64,000 bases of DNA from Trachythela sp. YZ-2020 (lineage: Eukaryota > Cnidaria > Anthozoa > Malacalcyonacea > Clavulariidae): assembly GCA_016169945.1 (NCBI GenBank), contig JADLSH010000231.1, positions 62,001-126,000 on the forward strand, written 5' to 3'. The notes below the pieces were generated by a model. The model saw nothing but the letters and a program-made list of their open reading frames with translations. It did no database searches and had not been told where the DNA came from. The translations under genes and the position numbers were made by a program. Positions 33,295 to 44,372 of this stretch are shown here, piece by piece (position 1 is the first letter of the stretch; the number at the start of each line of letters is the position of its first letter).

Positions 33295-34562
33295 TTGAAG
33301 AAACAGTTATCTGTCATTGCAGAATCCAAGGATCAATATAGAACAAGAACTTCAGCAAGTGGTTCACATAAAGATTTGAGAGGTGGAAGTTACAATCAAA
33401 TGTCAAACACTCCTGTTTCATTGCAAAGTTTTCTACAATCAATTTCCAGTGCTCTAAACACCACCTCTTCCACTTTGAATCAACAACCTGCAGATACTTA
33501 TTCTAGCATAACATTATATTCAGAGGTGACACCCTCTACTGTAATACAACAACTTGCAGATAACACTTATGTACCACAACAGCTATCAATAACACCTAAC
33601 GACTAAGCTCCAGTTTCTCAAGCTACTGATCATTGTGTCACGTACTGTCAAGAGCGAATATCTCGGACCCAGTTGAGATTTTACGTTGTTCTCAGAAATT
33701 CATCATTAGAGGAAAGCCATTAAACGGATACACAGGTGCACCTCATGAGCAAATGAGTCAAAGTTTATCCCTATAAATCACCATGATGTCATCGGAACTA
33801 CCATAGAGGAAATAGCTGGTATAGAAGATGTTCAGTTGACACTTTGAGTGTCCTTTTATGGAAAAAATGCACAAGATGATGGTGGACAAAGAAGCAAACT
33901 TTTTAGTTTGTGTCTTAAAAGGATTAAAACAAACATATTTTGACAGTGGCCAGAACATCTTTCTGAAGATTACAAAAGTGTTGGATTGATTATGACACTT
34001 AGTGTATTCCAAAATGGAAACATACCAAGGTATCTTACTGAAGAGCAATTACAGGAAATCTTCATAAATAAAGCAACAGCCTCCAGCTGTTTGGCTTGCC
34101 CAAGGTCTCGACAAATTGGGCTTGTGTGAAATCGGAAATATTCTTCCAATATTCTTGCACCTCTTTCGGTCCACTTCTGCTCCTTTGTTGTGACGGAAAA
34201 TGCTGCTGCATATACTAAAACCCAAATTTTAAGAAGATGGCAGTAATTGGCGACAATTTGAAAACCGATTGTATGCATCGTTTTTTTAAGTAAACAAGAG
34301 AAGCAGCAGGTGGTAAACGAGGTAATGTTACCCTTGAGCACAATTTACAAGAACCTGTTCTTGGCTTTGGAACTGAACCATCTATCATCTTTGCAGCCTC
34401 AATTTCCTTAACGAAATGGTAATTTCTTCCGAAATAAAACACTTGCACAAATGTACTGTATCTACCATGTGCAGACTATAAACATTTCTCTTCCCTCTGA
34501 GGATGAACTATTCGAAGCGTATGATATGGCATTTTGCGATGCTTATTTTGGAAACCGCTAAG
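33295..34562 (+). pseudogene. HECT-type ubiquitin ligase-like gene, frameshifted
   Basis: An open N-terminal part (33295-33606, 103 residues, Ser/Thr/Gln-rich, SLQSFLQSISSALNTT) is followed by a HECT-like domain spread over all three frames. Recognisable pieces are ISDPVEILRCSQKF, YGKNAQDDGG, EDYKSVGLIMTLSVFQNGNI, YLTEEQLQEIF and EPVLGFGTEPSI, then NTCTNVLYLP with the catalytic-cysteine context (TCxN...LP), and finally ISLPSEDELFEAYDMAF ending at a stop near 34562. HECT enzymes transfer ubiquitin from an active-site cysteine. Many frameshifts and stops rule out function. The family assignment is from memory of invertebrate HECT-like proteins that are often repeat-associated. Confidence 0.6.
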
Positions 34563-35473
34563 CGAATGTATTGTTGTTCTTTCAACTGTAATGGATTTTT
34601 GAACGTTTTTGCGTATTGTTACTTCTAGTTGAAATAACTATGTAAAACACTCTTAGTAGTTATTTTAACATGATATAGCTATTCTAGCCTAAACTGAGCA
34701 CACTGTGCTTGAATTGCCACTAACATTCATCAAACTAAATGATTTACCCAATGTTGGATGAATATTTTGAGCAGTTTGAGCAATAGATCCCTACATCAAT
34801 TAAATTTTAGATTTTGAGAATGTGCTCTAGGTTTCTTTTTTTGTCTACTTTTGAGAACAGATGTTTGCTCTGACTTGGCAAAACATTCATTCTCAAATAA
34901 TATGTAAGTCGTTACTAATTTTAGTTATCCAGTATCATCTTGATTCATATTGAACTTGTTCGCATATCATCTTGTCGAATCACTTAACCGACCGACGACT
35001 ATCCTTGTTACGATTTTAAAGGGAATAAATTGTAGTATTTATTAACGAAAGCACATGAAAGAAACTAATATAAAATACAGAACATTGCCGCCATGTTTTC
35101 TAGTGCCTTGGTTCTGACGTATGTCACAGGGAACCCAAACTGACATTCTATTATCGTTACAATCCTGTTAATATATTAATATTTGGCGATAATATACAAA
35201 GGATTTGTGCAAGGGAAGTCATCTTAACAGACTCAACGTAATGTCGTCGTAACGCTTATGGAATACTAATTGTCAAAATTAAAATGACAGATGATACTGT
35301 AACCTATAATGTCCAGTGTTTGAATTGGCAGGTAAATTTGCAAATTGTGAATAACTTTTGATCTACGCCAATCCGAAATCAAGATATTTGTGAATGAAAA
35401 ATGTGATATTTGAAAAATGGTTGATTCAGAATGGTTGATAACGAGTCGATTCAGAATATCAAGTCTACCTTAC
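34563..35473. other. Non-coding stretch
   Basis: No exon or structured repeat is supported here. Confidence 0.35.
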
Positions 35474-35605
35474 CTGTACGTTCACATGTAAGATTATTTA
35501 CAGGATATCCGTCATCAAAGGTGCACTCAAATGAACTATCAGGGTTTTGGCATGTAGCTAATTCATCGTGACAGTTGTCAGTTTCAAGAACAAATTCATC
35601 ATCCT
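35474..35605 (-). pseudogene. EGF-like exon with two cysteines lost
   Basis: The minus strand reads EDDEFVLETDNCHDELATC, then QNPDSSFECTFDDGY and NNLTC, ending at a good donor (ACAG/GTAAGG). The 132-bp exon would be phase 1-1 like its relatives. Cysteine 1 (expected after DE) and cysteine 5 are both Phe, each explainable as TGT to TTT. Four of six cysteines remain, so the fold would lose the C1-C3 and C5-C6 disulphides. It is probably dying or skipped; a functional divergent domain is less likely. Confidence 0.65.
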
Positions 35606-37291
35606 CTTCGACCATTAATAAAGGTGAATATTTATACCGAGAATACGCGTTCCAGTAGACAATCAATATCATTTTAATCAAGCACAGTATCATACGAATG
35701 TTAATAGCTTAGTATTATTGCTATTGTTGCTTAGGAATTAAAAAAGACCATGAATGCCAGTCGGAATTTTCGGAATGTTTCCACCTAATCAATCACACTT
35801 GACAGCATTATATCTATTTTCCCGTACAAAAATATCCAAATACGAAGTGAAGACTTTTTTAACCATTTTTGTTTGAATCCCAATTTTTAAGTTTCAAACG
35901 GAGACATGGTCTCACTAGACACTAACAATATGAAAAAGAACTGAAATTCGTACTGGAATCGTAGGAAAACAAAAAAGGTTGTTCGTCCTCTCGTTGTGGC
36001 CTTTGGGCGTTTTCTGGGTAACAATGGCGGTCACAGTTTTTCTCTATTTCAGTAAATAAGTACAATTATTTGTCTATCGTCGACATGAAAGGTTATAGTC
36101 AGCTATGCTTTTATCTGGTTTTCAAAACATTCTTCCACAGAAATTTTCCGAGTTGTCGCCAGTGAACTATATATACATGGAAGGCCGACTTCTATTACGT
36201 AATCAAAATGTGAAACCAAACATGGACGAAATTGAAGGCATTCTTGTGCGTCAGTTTCAGTTCCCTGTGCACGCGGCCAATCCTTTTTGATAGGGGTGAG
36301 TGATGTTTTCGCGATTTTCAAATCCTGTTTTTGTTCATTTTATAATGGACAAAAAATAAAAAAGCCTAAACTTTATATATTTAATGTAGATCTGATTTGC
36401 TTTCCGCTGTTTTTCCCATTGTACGTGTGAGCAAATGTGTATTTTTCATTGCGAATCTAACAACAAAATTGGTACTTTTACACCCCCAGTAAATCTGCAT
36501 TTTTCATTATGACTAACATTTTTGTTGTTGTTGTTGTTGCTTTTGCTTATTTCTGAATTAATTCACTTTATTATATTGTTTATTTGTAGTTCTTCGTCAC
36601 ATACGACTGGTTTCCAACTCAAATTTTAGGCTAGCGTTTAGTATATTAAGACATTTTTTCGTGTATACAATGAAAGTTTTGTATTTTATTATTTCATAAA
36701 GTGACCATCAATTGTGGTTTCTAGCTAGAAATATAGCTCATATATCGCAGTCTTTTTAAACAAATTTAATATTTAAACCCCACCAAAACACAACACAGAA
36801 TTGCAAATCACTCCTCTGCCATTAAGGAGTTTGACCGCGCGCGTAAGGGACTGAAACTTACGCACAATAATGCCTTCAATTTCCGCCATTTTTTGCTCAC
36901 TTTTTGAACTGGAGTCAGCCTTCCATGTATATATAGTTCAATGGTTGTCGCTGCCTTTGGTTTTTAATATCGATCTGCGTCTGATGACCTCGAATTCGCT
37001 GTAGCAATGATGAAGCGTCTAAACTGGGACGTCTTTCCAGGTTTTCGGACCATAACTTGTGTTTCAAACATGGACCTTAATGGATCGGCCATAATGGATG
37101 ACGAAATACAGACAAAAATGTGCACAAAGAACTTCGAAATCAGTTCCAAATAAAATTTGCAAATCTTTAGAACTCATGACCCATTGCGCTTTTTCATTCA
37201 CTTGATAACGTGTATCGAATGTCTGATCATAACCCAAATTCGAGCCTGGCCAAATTAGTATAAGCAAGGAATATAAGTACTCTAAACTAAC
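35606..37291. other. Intron-like stretch with repeated EGF-gene flanks
   Basis: The segments near 36105-36170 (AAAACATTCTTCCACAGAAAT) and 36970-37090 (CTCGAATTCGCTG, GGGACGTCTTTCC) recur near 37790-37960 beside the next EGF exon. The EGF exon and its intron were therefore duplicated together. I find no additional exon with both splice sites that I would defend. Confidence 0.45.
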
Positions 37292-37414
37292 CTTGACAAT
37301 CGGTCCCATTTCTCGAGTAGCCAGAATTACAAGTACAATTGAATGAACCGTCAGTATTACTACATGCAGCGTTCTCATGGCAATTGTGAGTTCCCCCAGT
37401 ACATTCATCAACAT
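37292..37414 (-). CDS. EGF-like calcium-binding exon (37.3 kb)
   Basis: A 123-bp exon bounded by TTACAG acceptor and GTTAGT donor, phase 1-1. It encodes DVDECTGGTHNCHENAAC, then SNTDGSFNCTCNSGY and RNGTDCQG. All six cysteines are present, as is the DxDEC calcium-binding start and the CxNxxxxFxCxC pattern for Asp/Asn hydroxylation. Such domains mediate calcium-dependent rod formation in extracellular proteins. It belongs to a different subtype from the large array at 56-64 kb but lies on the same strand. Confidence 0.85.
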
Positions 37415-38059
37415 CTGTAAATTTTCATTTCATTGAGTTAAAATTTCAAACATAGACTTACATTTTAAAATAGCATGTTGTAGTAAACTAATATAATGGT
37501 TTAGTTTAGTGACGAATTTTTATATTATTCAAGAAAAAATGAATCTGTGTTGATAAGAATATTAGTATATAAAGAGGAAATAAAATAATAGGCGCTCCTA
37601 AACATTAATTCTATGCAGCAGCAAAAGGGTAGCGTGACATGTTCACACTAATATAGATATGAAAATTTAGCATTCAATATACAGAATGAAAACCTGCGCT
37701 TTTCTATTCAGATAGTTCAAGTAGGTAAGTGTAACTATTTGCCTTCGTCATGGAAGGTTATACACATGTATGTTTCTATATTTTCTCTCAAAACTTTCTT
37801 CCACAGAAATTTCCCCAATTTTAGTTGCCTTTCCTCTAATCGAGCTGCCTCTGATTACCTCGTATTCGCTGGTGCACTGACGAATTGGGACATCTTTCCC
37901 GGTATTGTCTTGGGGATTAAAATTTGTATTTCCAACCATGGGCCTATCATTATGACTAATTTGCTCTATTTCAGTCACTTGATAACATGTAGGGAAAAGT
38001 GTAAAATCTGAGGTTTGAAAAATTAGTATAAGCCCAGAATGCAAGTGTTCTAAACTAAC

Positions 38060-38182
38060 CTTGACAACCAGTTCCATTTCCCGAGTAGCCAGATTTGCAT
38101 GTACAATTGAATGAACCGTCAGTGTTACTACATGTAGCCTCGTAATGGCAATTGTGAGTTCCCCCAGTACATTCATCAACAT
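38060..38182 (-). CDS. EGF-like calcium-binding exon (38.1 kb)
   Basis: A 123-bp exon, phase 1-1, with TTTTCAG acceptor and GTTAGT donor. It encodes DVDECTGGTHNCHYEATC, then SNTDGSFNCTCKSGY and GNGTGCQG. Six cysteines are intact. The adjacent intron contains the Penelope-like element insertion about 170 bp upstream in gene orientation. An open frame continues through the donor into the intron, but the consensus splice site and matching paralogues favour splicing. Confidence 0.85.
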
Positions 38183-38448
38183 CTGAAAAATTCCATTGGA
38201 ATGAGATCAAATTTCAAACATAAAAATACATTTCAAAATAGTGTAATGAATTTTTATATATATTCCAAAAGAAAAATAACCAGAGTTGATAGGAGTGTCC
38301 ATCTAAAGGGGGAAAAAATAGTGGCGGTCTTTAGTATGTATCGAAAAGGCTAATTATAACCCAAGACTTTAATTCAGCGTCGGCCACGGACATATAGAAC
38401 AAATTGAGGGTTGCTTCGCGTGTGCCTAAAAGATATAAGCAAAATCTC

Positions 38449-38476
38449 GACGTTTCGAGCTAAAGCCCTTCGTCAG
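38449..38476 (-). ncRNA. Hammerhead ribozyme motif, 3' repeat
   Basis: On the minus strand the core CTGACGA is followed by a GGGC/GCTC helix with a TTTA loop, then GAAACGTC. Short hammerheads of this form are known from the pLTRs of Penelope-like elements. The third helix is minimal, so self-cleavage may need a dimer. Confidence 0.75.
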
Positions 38477-38763
38477 GAGAAATTAGTAGACATCTAAACA
38501 CATTACATCAGCTTTTATAGCAACGCTATAAAAGCTGTCACGTTAACAAAATGTTAACCAATGAAAATAAAGTAGTCATAACAATCATAACAAAATAGAA
38601 TTAATATCTAAAGATACAGACTGCGTGCAGGCTTCGGCCCAATTATAGGGTCGAAGGCCTGTGCACAGGCGTTACACTTATCAAAGCGCTATAAATGTCG
38701 TACAAGGGAAGGGAAGAGGGGATATAGAGGAAAGTATATAAGTATTTAAGAGAAAAGCATGAG

Positions 38764-39660
38764 CTAGATGAAGGAGAGGCGCTCATTGATACCATCAGGC
38801 TGAATGGTGCCAAGTTTAAAAATGAGACGCTTTTCTTGCTTCCGACGGTTATCATTGCCACCAATAATGGGATGAATGGCGCATATTTTCATATCAGAAA
38901 AGGAGTTGTTGGCACTGTTGAAGTGCCTAGCAACCGGTTTGTTGTGCACATTGTTCTTAACATCACGCAAGTGCTCAACAAACCTATCGCCTAAACGTCT
39001 TCCAGTCTCTCCGATGTAGAACAAGGCACATTTGCTGCAAGAGATGCAGTAAACGAGGTTGGAGGGGATGCACGTGAAACTGTGCTTGATGACAAACTGA
39101 GATTTTGGAGCCGAAATACAGGTGGCGAGGTTTAAATGCTTACAAGTGTAGCACTTAGCACGACCAGAGGAAACAGTGCCAGCTGGTGACACAGAGTCCT
39201 GTTGCAGTGAGCTGTGCACTAGGGTTTCCCGGATGTTTTTACTGTGTCGAAAAGAGACTAGTGGGGTCTCGAAGAAAATGGAAGACGTTGCAGGGTCATT
39301 TTTAAGTAGATTAAAATTCCGGCAAATGATGTCCCTTACTTTAAAATTGAAGGGATGAAAGGTTAAAACTAAAGGTACTTCTTGATTAGAAATTGCAACC
39401 GAAGGTTCTCTTAAGGTGTCTGAACGGGGTATAAGGGAGGCCTTGTTAAGGGCAGTATCTAAAAGGTGGGAAGGATAACCACGATTCACAAAAAAGCTTC
39501 TCATTTCTGAACATTTGGCATCGAAGTCGTCGTCTTCACTGCAGAGGCGACGAAGACGTAAGAATTGAGAGTAAGGGATAGCAGTTTTAGCGTGCTTAGG
39601 ATGACAGGATGAGAAGAGAAGATAGCTGTGGGAGTCAGTAGGCTTGTAAAAGACAGATGT
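38764..39660 (-). pseudogene. Penelope-like GIY-YIG endonuclease domain
   Basis: The frame is open from about 39660 to 38764; an ATG at 39502-39504 is internal. It begins with the RT thumb region (STSVFYKPTDSHSYLLF), then PSHLL and a cysteine-rich linker (CYTCKHLN). The endonuclease follows: YCISCSKCALFYIGETGR with the YIG core, then RLGDRFVEHLRDVKN. Penelope-like endonucleases nick target DNA to prime reverse transcription. The upstream part of the polyprotein is out of frame, so the element is inactive. Confidence 0.9.
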
Positions 39661-39662
39661 GC

Positions 39663-39950
39663 TCAGCCTATTACCATTGATAGTAATGACAGAATGTCTA
39701 GGAATGATACACTGGTCTCACTGATCTCCCATGTGAACTGAAGTGCTGGATGGAAATCATTAACAAAGTTAATGAAGCAATTCAGATCAGCACGCGAGCA
39801 TGATGCAGTGCCTAAGCAATCATCAATGAACCGGCGATAGAAGTCAGGTGAGGGACCAGTGTATTGTTCGAAGATTTGTGTTTCCACATAACCAACAAAC
39901 AAATTGGCATAGTTGGGTCCCATTTTGGTACCCATGGCCGTCGGAAGCAA
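39663..39950 (-). pseudogene. Penelope-like reverse transcriptase fragment
   Basis: The 96-residue frame contains AMGTKMGPNYANLFVGY and RFIDDCLG, the latter being the catalytic D-D box of the polymerase, and ends with SVSFLDI. A frameshift near 39700 separates it from the endonuclease frame. The N-terminal two thirds of the RT are missing because the element is truncated at the inverted repeat. Confidence 0.9.
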
Positions 39951-40309
39951 GAAAAGCGTCTCATTTTTAAACTTGGCACCATTCAGCCTGATGGTATCAA
40001 TGAGCGCCTCTCCTTCATCTAGCTCATTCTTTTCTCTTAAATACTTATATACTTTCCTCTATATCCCCTCTTCTCTTCCCTTGTACGACATTTATAGCGC
40101 TTTGATAAGTGTAACGCCTGTGCGCAGGCCTTCAACCCTATAATCGGGCCGAAGCCTGCACGCAGTCTGTATCTTTACATATTAATTCTATTTTGTTATG
40201 ATTGTTATGACTACTTTATTTTCATTGGTTAATATTTTGTTCACGTGACAGCTTTTATAGCGTTGCTGTAAAAGCTGATGTAATGTGTTTATCTGTCTAC
40301 TAATTTCTC

Positions 40310-40337
40310 CTGACGAAGGGCTTTAGCTCGAAACGTC
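40310..40337 (+). ncRNA. Hammerhead ribozyme motif, inverted 5' repeat
   Basis: The same 28-nt core as at 38449-38476, here on the plus strand within the inverted pLTR copy: CTGACGA, a four-pair helix with TTTA loop, GAAACGTC. A transcript through the whole element would contain one sense and one antisense copy. Confidence 0.75.
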
Positions 40338-40480
40338 GAGATTTTGTTTATATCTTTTAGGCACACGCGAAGCAACCCTCAATTTGTTCTAATTATAACC
40401 CAAGTTCCTTTGATATTAGCGTCAAAATTTGAGTTTTGCCAAATTAGTATAAGCACAGAATGCATGTAGTCTAAACTAAC

Positions 40481-40603
40481 CTTGGCAATCAGTCCCATTT
40501 CCTGAGTAGCCAGAATGACAAGTACAATCGAATGAACCGTCAGTATTACTACATGTAGCTTTGTGATGGCAATTGTGAGTTCCTCCAGTACATTCATCGA
40601 CAT
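40481..40603 (-). CDS. EGF-like calcium-binding exon (40.5 kb)
   Basis: A 123-bp exon, phase 1-1, with TTACAG acceptor and GTTAGT donor. It encodes DVDECTGGTHNCHHKATC, then SNTDGSFDCTCHSGY and GNGTDCQG. Six cysteines and the calcium-binding start are intact. It is the third member of the 37-40 kb EGF subtype, with nearly the same sequence in the flanking intron (CAAATTAGTATAAGCACAG) as the others. Confidence 0.85.
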
Positions 40604-40604
40604 C

Positions 40605-42399
40605 TGTAAGACATCATTAGAATGAGATCAAATTTCACACATTAATATACATTTGAAAATAGCTTGCTATGATGAACTAATATTATAATAATCGTTTAGT
40701 TAATGAAAAGTTAGCTGAGCGAGCGCGCGGGGGTGCTTGGGGAGGTCGCGACGAAGGAAGCGCCTGGCAAAAAATGTATTAAAGATGGCGGCAGTGTTGT
40801 ATGTTCAGGAAATATTTTGTGTCCAAATGATGAATGCACTGCGAAGAGTTTTTTCTGGAAAACAAAAAGCATTTTAGTGTACTTTCATATATTTTTTAAT
40901 TACGTATTAATTAAATAATAAAACATTGATAATTTGCAATTTAATTTAATATTGTTATAAGTTAAAATTGTACTTTCCTGCCAGTGCCCTGCCTAATGTA
41001 ATCTCAACTCCCATCTGAATATCATTAATTTGGTTTTCTAAAAACAGAATTTCTGTTTTATGCTCACTGAATTATTCCATGCATGTGCTTTCTGCCATTT
41101 GTTTTCACAGAAAGATTAGTACCTATTAAAAATGTACACACACACTGTGATTTGACAGCAGTGTACGTATAGACCATCGACCATTTCTCATACTCAAATT
41201 GTAATGAATTCATGCTATGTTTAAAACATTTTAGAGCTACTCCTATATGGGGGCACTTGTCTTTCACATTCGGAATTCAATGACCGATGGGGCCATGCTA
41301 CCCTTTCCCCAGGGTCCCTGAAAAATATTTTTATCAGGCTCTAAAAAAGTTCAGCAAATAACATTCAAACAAGACATTGAAAGTCATTTGCTGGGCTATT
41401 ACTGTATATCCATTTTAAGTTTTCTCAGGTTTGTTATTGTATTAATCACCTCAAAATCTCATACTATATATTAAAGCAAATAAAACACCCTAATTGCATT
41501 ATGCTACAAACTTTAAATTTATACTATGGCATGCAGACAGAATAATTTTGCAAAATACAACACATTTGTTCACATTCAGTTATTTATTTCTGTTTTGTCG
41601 GACCTGGAAAACATGCTTTAACTGTTCGAGTGAGAATGTTCTCGTTAGATGTCAAATCAAGCAAATCCATCACAATGACTGTTTCACATAAATATTTGAT
41701 TCTTCATCAATACTCAGCAACATGTTCTAGCTCAGTTGATAACTTATGCCTTCTCTCATCACACTGGGAACTGGACAGATTGTAAGCTAAAAAGAACACA
41801 AAGCACACTGTTTGACCCATGGGCTGTTTACATGACAATAGGGTGATCCTAGCCACAAGGTTACCCTGGTAACCAGTAACCCTGGTAACCGTGTTAGAGT
41901 GATGCTAGAGATAGGGTTACCTTTGCAAAAGGTCATTGTTTTTCTCTACATAAGCCATGAAAAGACACCCTACCTTAATATTCACTACGAATCAGGGCAT
42001 ATTTTAAGGATTTCTTAGTGGGGGGCCATTTGTGAAAAAGGGCGCTTAATCTGAGTGCTGAAGGCGCGAGCCCTGTAGGGGTCCGGGGAATTTTTTCCCG
42101 GGAAAATTTTGAAATTTGGAGCTCTGAAATTGCCAAGCCAATAGTATTTCAATGTTTTAACTAAAACTTTAAAAATGCCTAACTATATAAGCCATAAAAA
42201 CAATATTTCGTTAAACACAGACAAATCATTTACTCTGTAAACGACCCAATGTATAAAGGGCCCAGGGAGTGGGGGGCCAATTTTGTGTGAGTGGGGGGCC
42301 ATCAAGAGGGCCTGGGGGCCAAATGGCCCCCCAGTATATATGTTAAAATATGCCTTGCTACGAATGTGACTGTATGTCAAAACAACAAAGACGTCATAT
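40605..42399. other. Non-coding stretch, G-rich repeat near 42.0-42.35 kb
   Basis: No exons are supported. A tandem GGTTACCCTGGTAACC-like palindrome lies near 41860-41895. GTGGGGGGCC runs near 42010-42330 look like an old repeat. Confidence 0.4.
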
Positions 42400-42404
42400 G
42401 ATTA

Positions 42405-42580
42405 TTTTTAATTTTTTTTTATTTTTTTATTTTTATTTATTTTTTTTTTATTTATTAATTTTACAATAAAAAATAATTGAAGGCGCAGACAACAGGACAA
42501 ATAGAGTCCCAAATTAAGTCCTGTCATACAAAGGTGTACAACATTATACTACATATACATATATATATATATATATATAC
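42405..42580. repeat. T-rich and (TA)n low-complexity DNA
   Basis: ATTTTTTTATTTTTATT runs followed by a TATATA microsatellite at about 42555-42580. Confidence 0.9.
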
Positions 42581-42783
42581 TACATTACTAATTAACACAA
42601 TGACATATTTACACAATTGAGTTTCACACAATTACAATTGAACACAAAATTATAATCTTAAAACATGCACGTTTACGAACAACAAGACAAAATGCAAGAA
42701 CGACATTTAATATACATACATAATTACATATCAACCCGACAACTATTTTAAACAATATCCATGCTACTTTGGGAAGTTGGTAG

Positions 42784-43103
42784 CAGTAGCGTCGCCAGGG
42801 AGGGGACTGGGGGGGACACGTCCCCCCCAGTTCTCCTCAAAATCACTTTTTCGATTCTCTCAAATCCGTTGAAAAAAAGGATGGGAGGGGGGTACGTTTT
42901 CTGACCATCAGAATTCTGTCAAATCGTCCCCCAAAGTCCAGGAAATGGTATTTCAGAGACTCTAAATTAAAAAATTTCCCGGGAGAGCATGCCCCCGGAC
43001 CCCCTAAAAAAGCTCGCGCTAGACTCGCGCCTTCGGCCCTCCTTTTCAGCCCCCTCAATATCATTTTGTCCCCCCCACCTCTCCAGGTCTGGCGACGCTA
43101 CTG
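42784..43103. mobile_element. hAT-type MITE with 8-bp target duplication
   Basis: The ends CAGTAGCGTCGCCAG and CTGGCGACGCTACTG are exact inverted repeats. GTTGGTAG flanks both sides (42776-42783 and 43104-43111). An 8-bp duplication with a CAG start fits the hAT superfamily. The 320-bp interior is C/G-run rich and non-coding. An apparent minus-strand frame (GLKRRAEGASLARAF) is repeat-derived. Confidence 0.9.
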
Positions 43104-43111
43104 GTTGGTAG

Positions 43112-44031
43112 CAATATAGCCTGTTGGTAGGTTATATGACCTACCTCATGAATATACTGGTTATTTTCGGATGCTCTTGGTAACCATGCTACTTCAGTCA
43201 ATATCAAGAAGCACTGACAGATTTTTAAATGAATACATAACAAAATACACAATGCCTATGACTATATTATTATAAAATAATAATAAAAACTAATAGTAAA
43301 AATTACCTTGAACATCGAGTTGTCGAAAGGAAGTATTAAATTCATCGTCTGAACTAAATTCTGCATATAAAAGAAACTTGTTTTAGCGATACAAATTTAC
43401 CAAAATCGTAGACTGTGCCTGTGATCAAGCATTCAATTGTTATTGCATATAAAAACGACAACAAGTATGCAAATTGCTTAAAGAAAATAGCAAAATAGCT
43501 CGAATGAAAAAGAGCAATCTCGCAAGGATATAGCATATCAAAGGTCCAATTATTTCCAATCTGTGCAACCATTTCATAATTTACACAATTTTAACCACTA
43601 GAGGCTTTGCAAAAATATTAAATATATTATATATACATAAAAATACCTGTAGTTAGAGCTTCTGGAAAAGAATGGTCTGTTTCATCCATACCGCTATCAA
43701 TGATAACACACCAGGGAGAAAAACTGACGAAAAGGCACCTCAAATCAAGCGATGGAAAGGATTCTTCACATTTCGGTCAAAATTCTTCACTTATCTGCAT
43801 AACTGCATTTTCCGCCTGGCGCTTCCCCCTCTCGTCGCGTCCTCCCCAAGAACCCCCGCGCGCTCGCTAATCTCAGCCACTGATCTCTATAAATTAGCTA
43901 AAAAGCGCCTGGGTACGAGGCTGGAGGTGTATGGAAAGGATGATCATCACCCAAGTTCTGTTAATATTAGTGTCACAATTTCAACCTTGCCAAATTAGTA
44001 TAGGGACAGAATGGATCTAGTCTAAACTAAC
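43112..44031. other. Intron-like stretch ending in EGF-gene flank
   Basis: No exon is supported up to 43910. From about 43945 to 44031 the sequence matches the intron flank of the 40.5-kb EGF exon (CCAAGTTCTGTTAATATTAG, CCAAATTAGTATA). Confidence 0.45.
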
Positions 44032-44078
44032 CTTGACAATCAGTCCCATTTCCCGAAACCAAGAATTACAAGTACAAT
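44032..44078 (-). pseudogene. Truncated EGF-like exon
   Basis: The last 47 bp of a 123-bp EGF exon of the 37-40 kb subtype, including the GTTAGT donor. It breaks abruptly at 44078 into unrelated DNA, and a 1-2 bp change also disrupts the frame. The 5' two thirds are missing. Confidence 0.8.
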
Positions 44079-44372
44079 AGACAATTTTCACTATAGCAAC
44101 GCATCATGGGGAAAAAATGGTAACCCTTCACTTGCAAGCGAAATGGCCGCTGCGAAGCGACGATTTTGCATGCGAGAAATATTGCTTCTTTTCGTACGTT
44201 TGATAATTTTTAAACAAGAAACGTCTTTTCATTTTGTTTGAAGTACATCGAAATCGGAGCGAAATTGGATGAGAAAATTTCTCACAAAATACGTTCTGAG
44301 AGGAAGGTTCTTCTCAACATTTTAAGGTGAGTACGCTTAGTAAACATCGAACTGCTCACCGTTTTGAACCAC
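44079..44372. other. Unrelated DNA between EGF relic and LINE
   Basis: No feature is supported. The left boundary is the sharp breakpoint of the EGF relic. Confidence 0.4.

Larger units (their letters stand above)
38366..40388 (-). mobile_element. Penelope-like retroelement with inverted pLTR and 16-bp target duplication
   Basis: CTAATTATAACCCAAG occurs at 38350-38365 and 40389-40404, defining the insertion. On the minus strand it encodes part of a Penelope-type reverse transcriptase, then a GIY-YIG endonuclease. Its 3' 450 bp (38396-38848) is repeated in inverted orientation at the other end (39938-40388). The inverted copy includes the last codons of the endonuclease, so it arose by a template jump or inversion during insertion. 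The element is 5' truncated and sits in an intron of the EGF gene. Both end repeats carry a hammerhead ribozyme motif. Confidence 0.9.

Noticed and set aside
36964..38000. Possible extra exon between EGF exons (for example the TRYQVNEKAQ / TCYQVTEIEQ region)
   Set aside because: The two copies differ by frameshifts and lack defensible acceptor-donor pairs. They are better explained as duplicated intron.
37064..38182. Minus-strand frames extending from EGF exons into neighbouring DNA (MLMNVLGELTIAM...)
   Set aside because: They are the wrong frame of the EGF exons; the correct frame has six cysteines and consensus splice sites.
39913..40143. Matching 70-residue frames on plus (39913) and minus (38643) strands
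   Set aside because: They are antisense readings of the inverted 3' repeat of the Penelope-like element.
42843..43064. Minus-strand frame with GLKRRAEGASLARAFLGG
   Set aside because: It lies within the hAT-type MITE and is widespread repeat sequence, not a gene.
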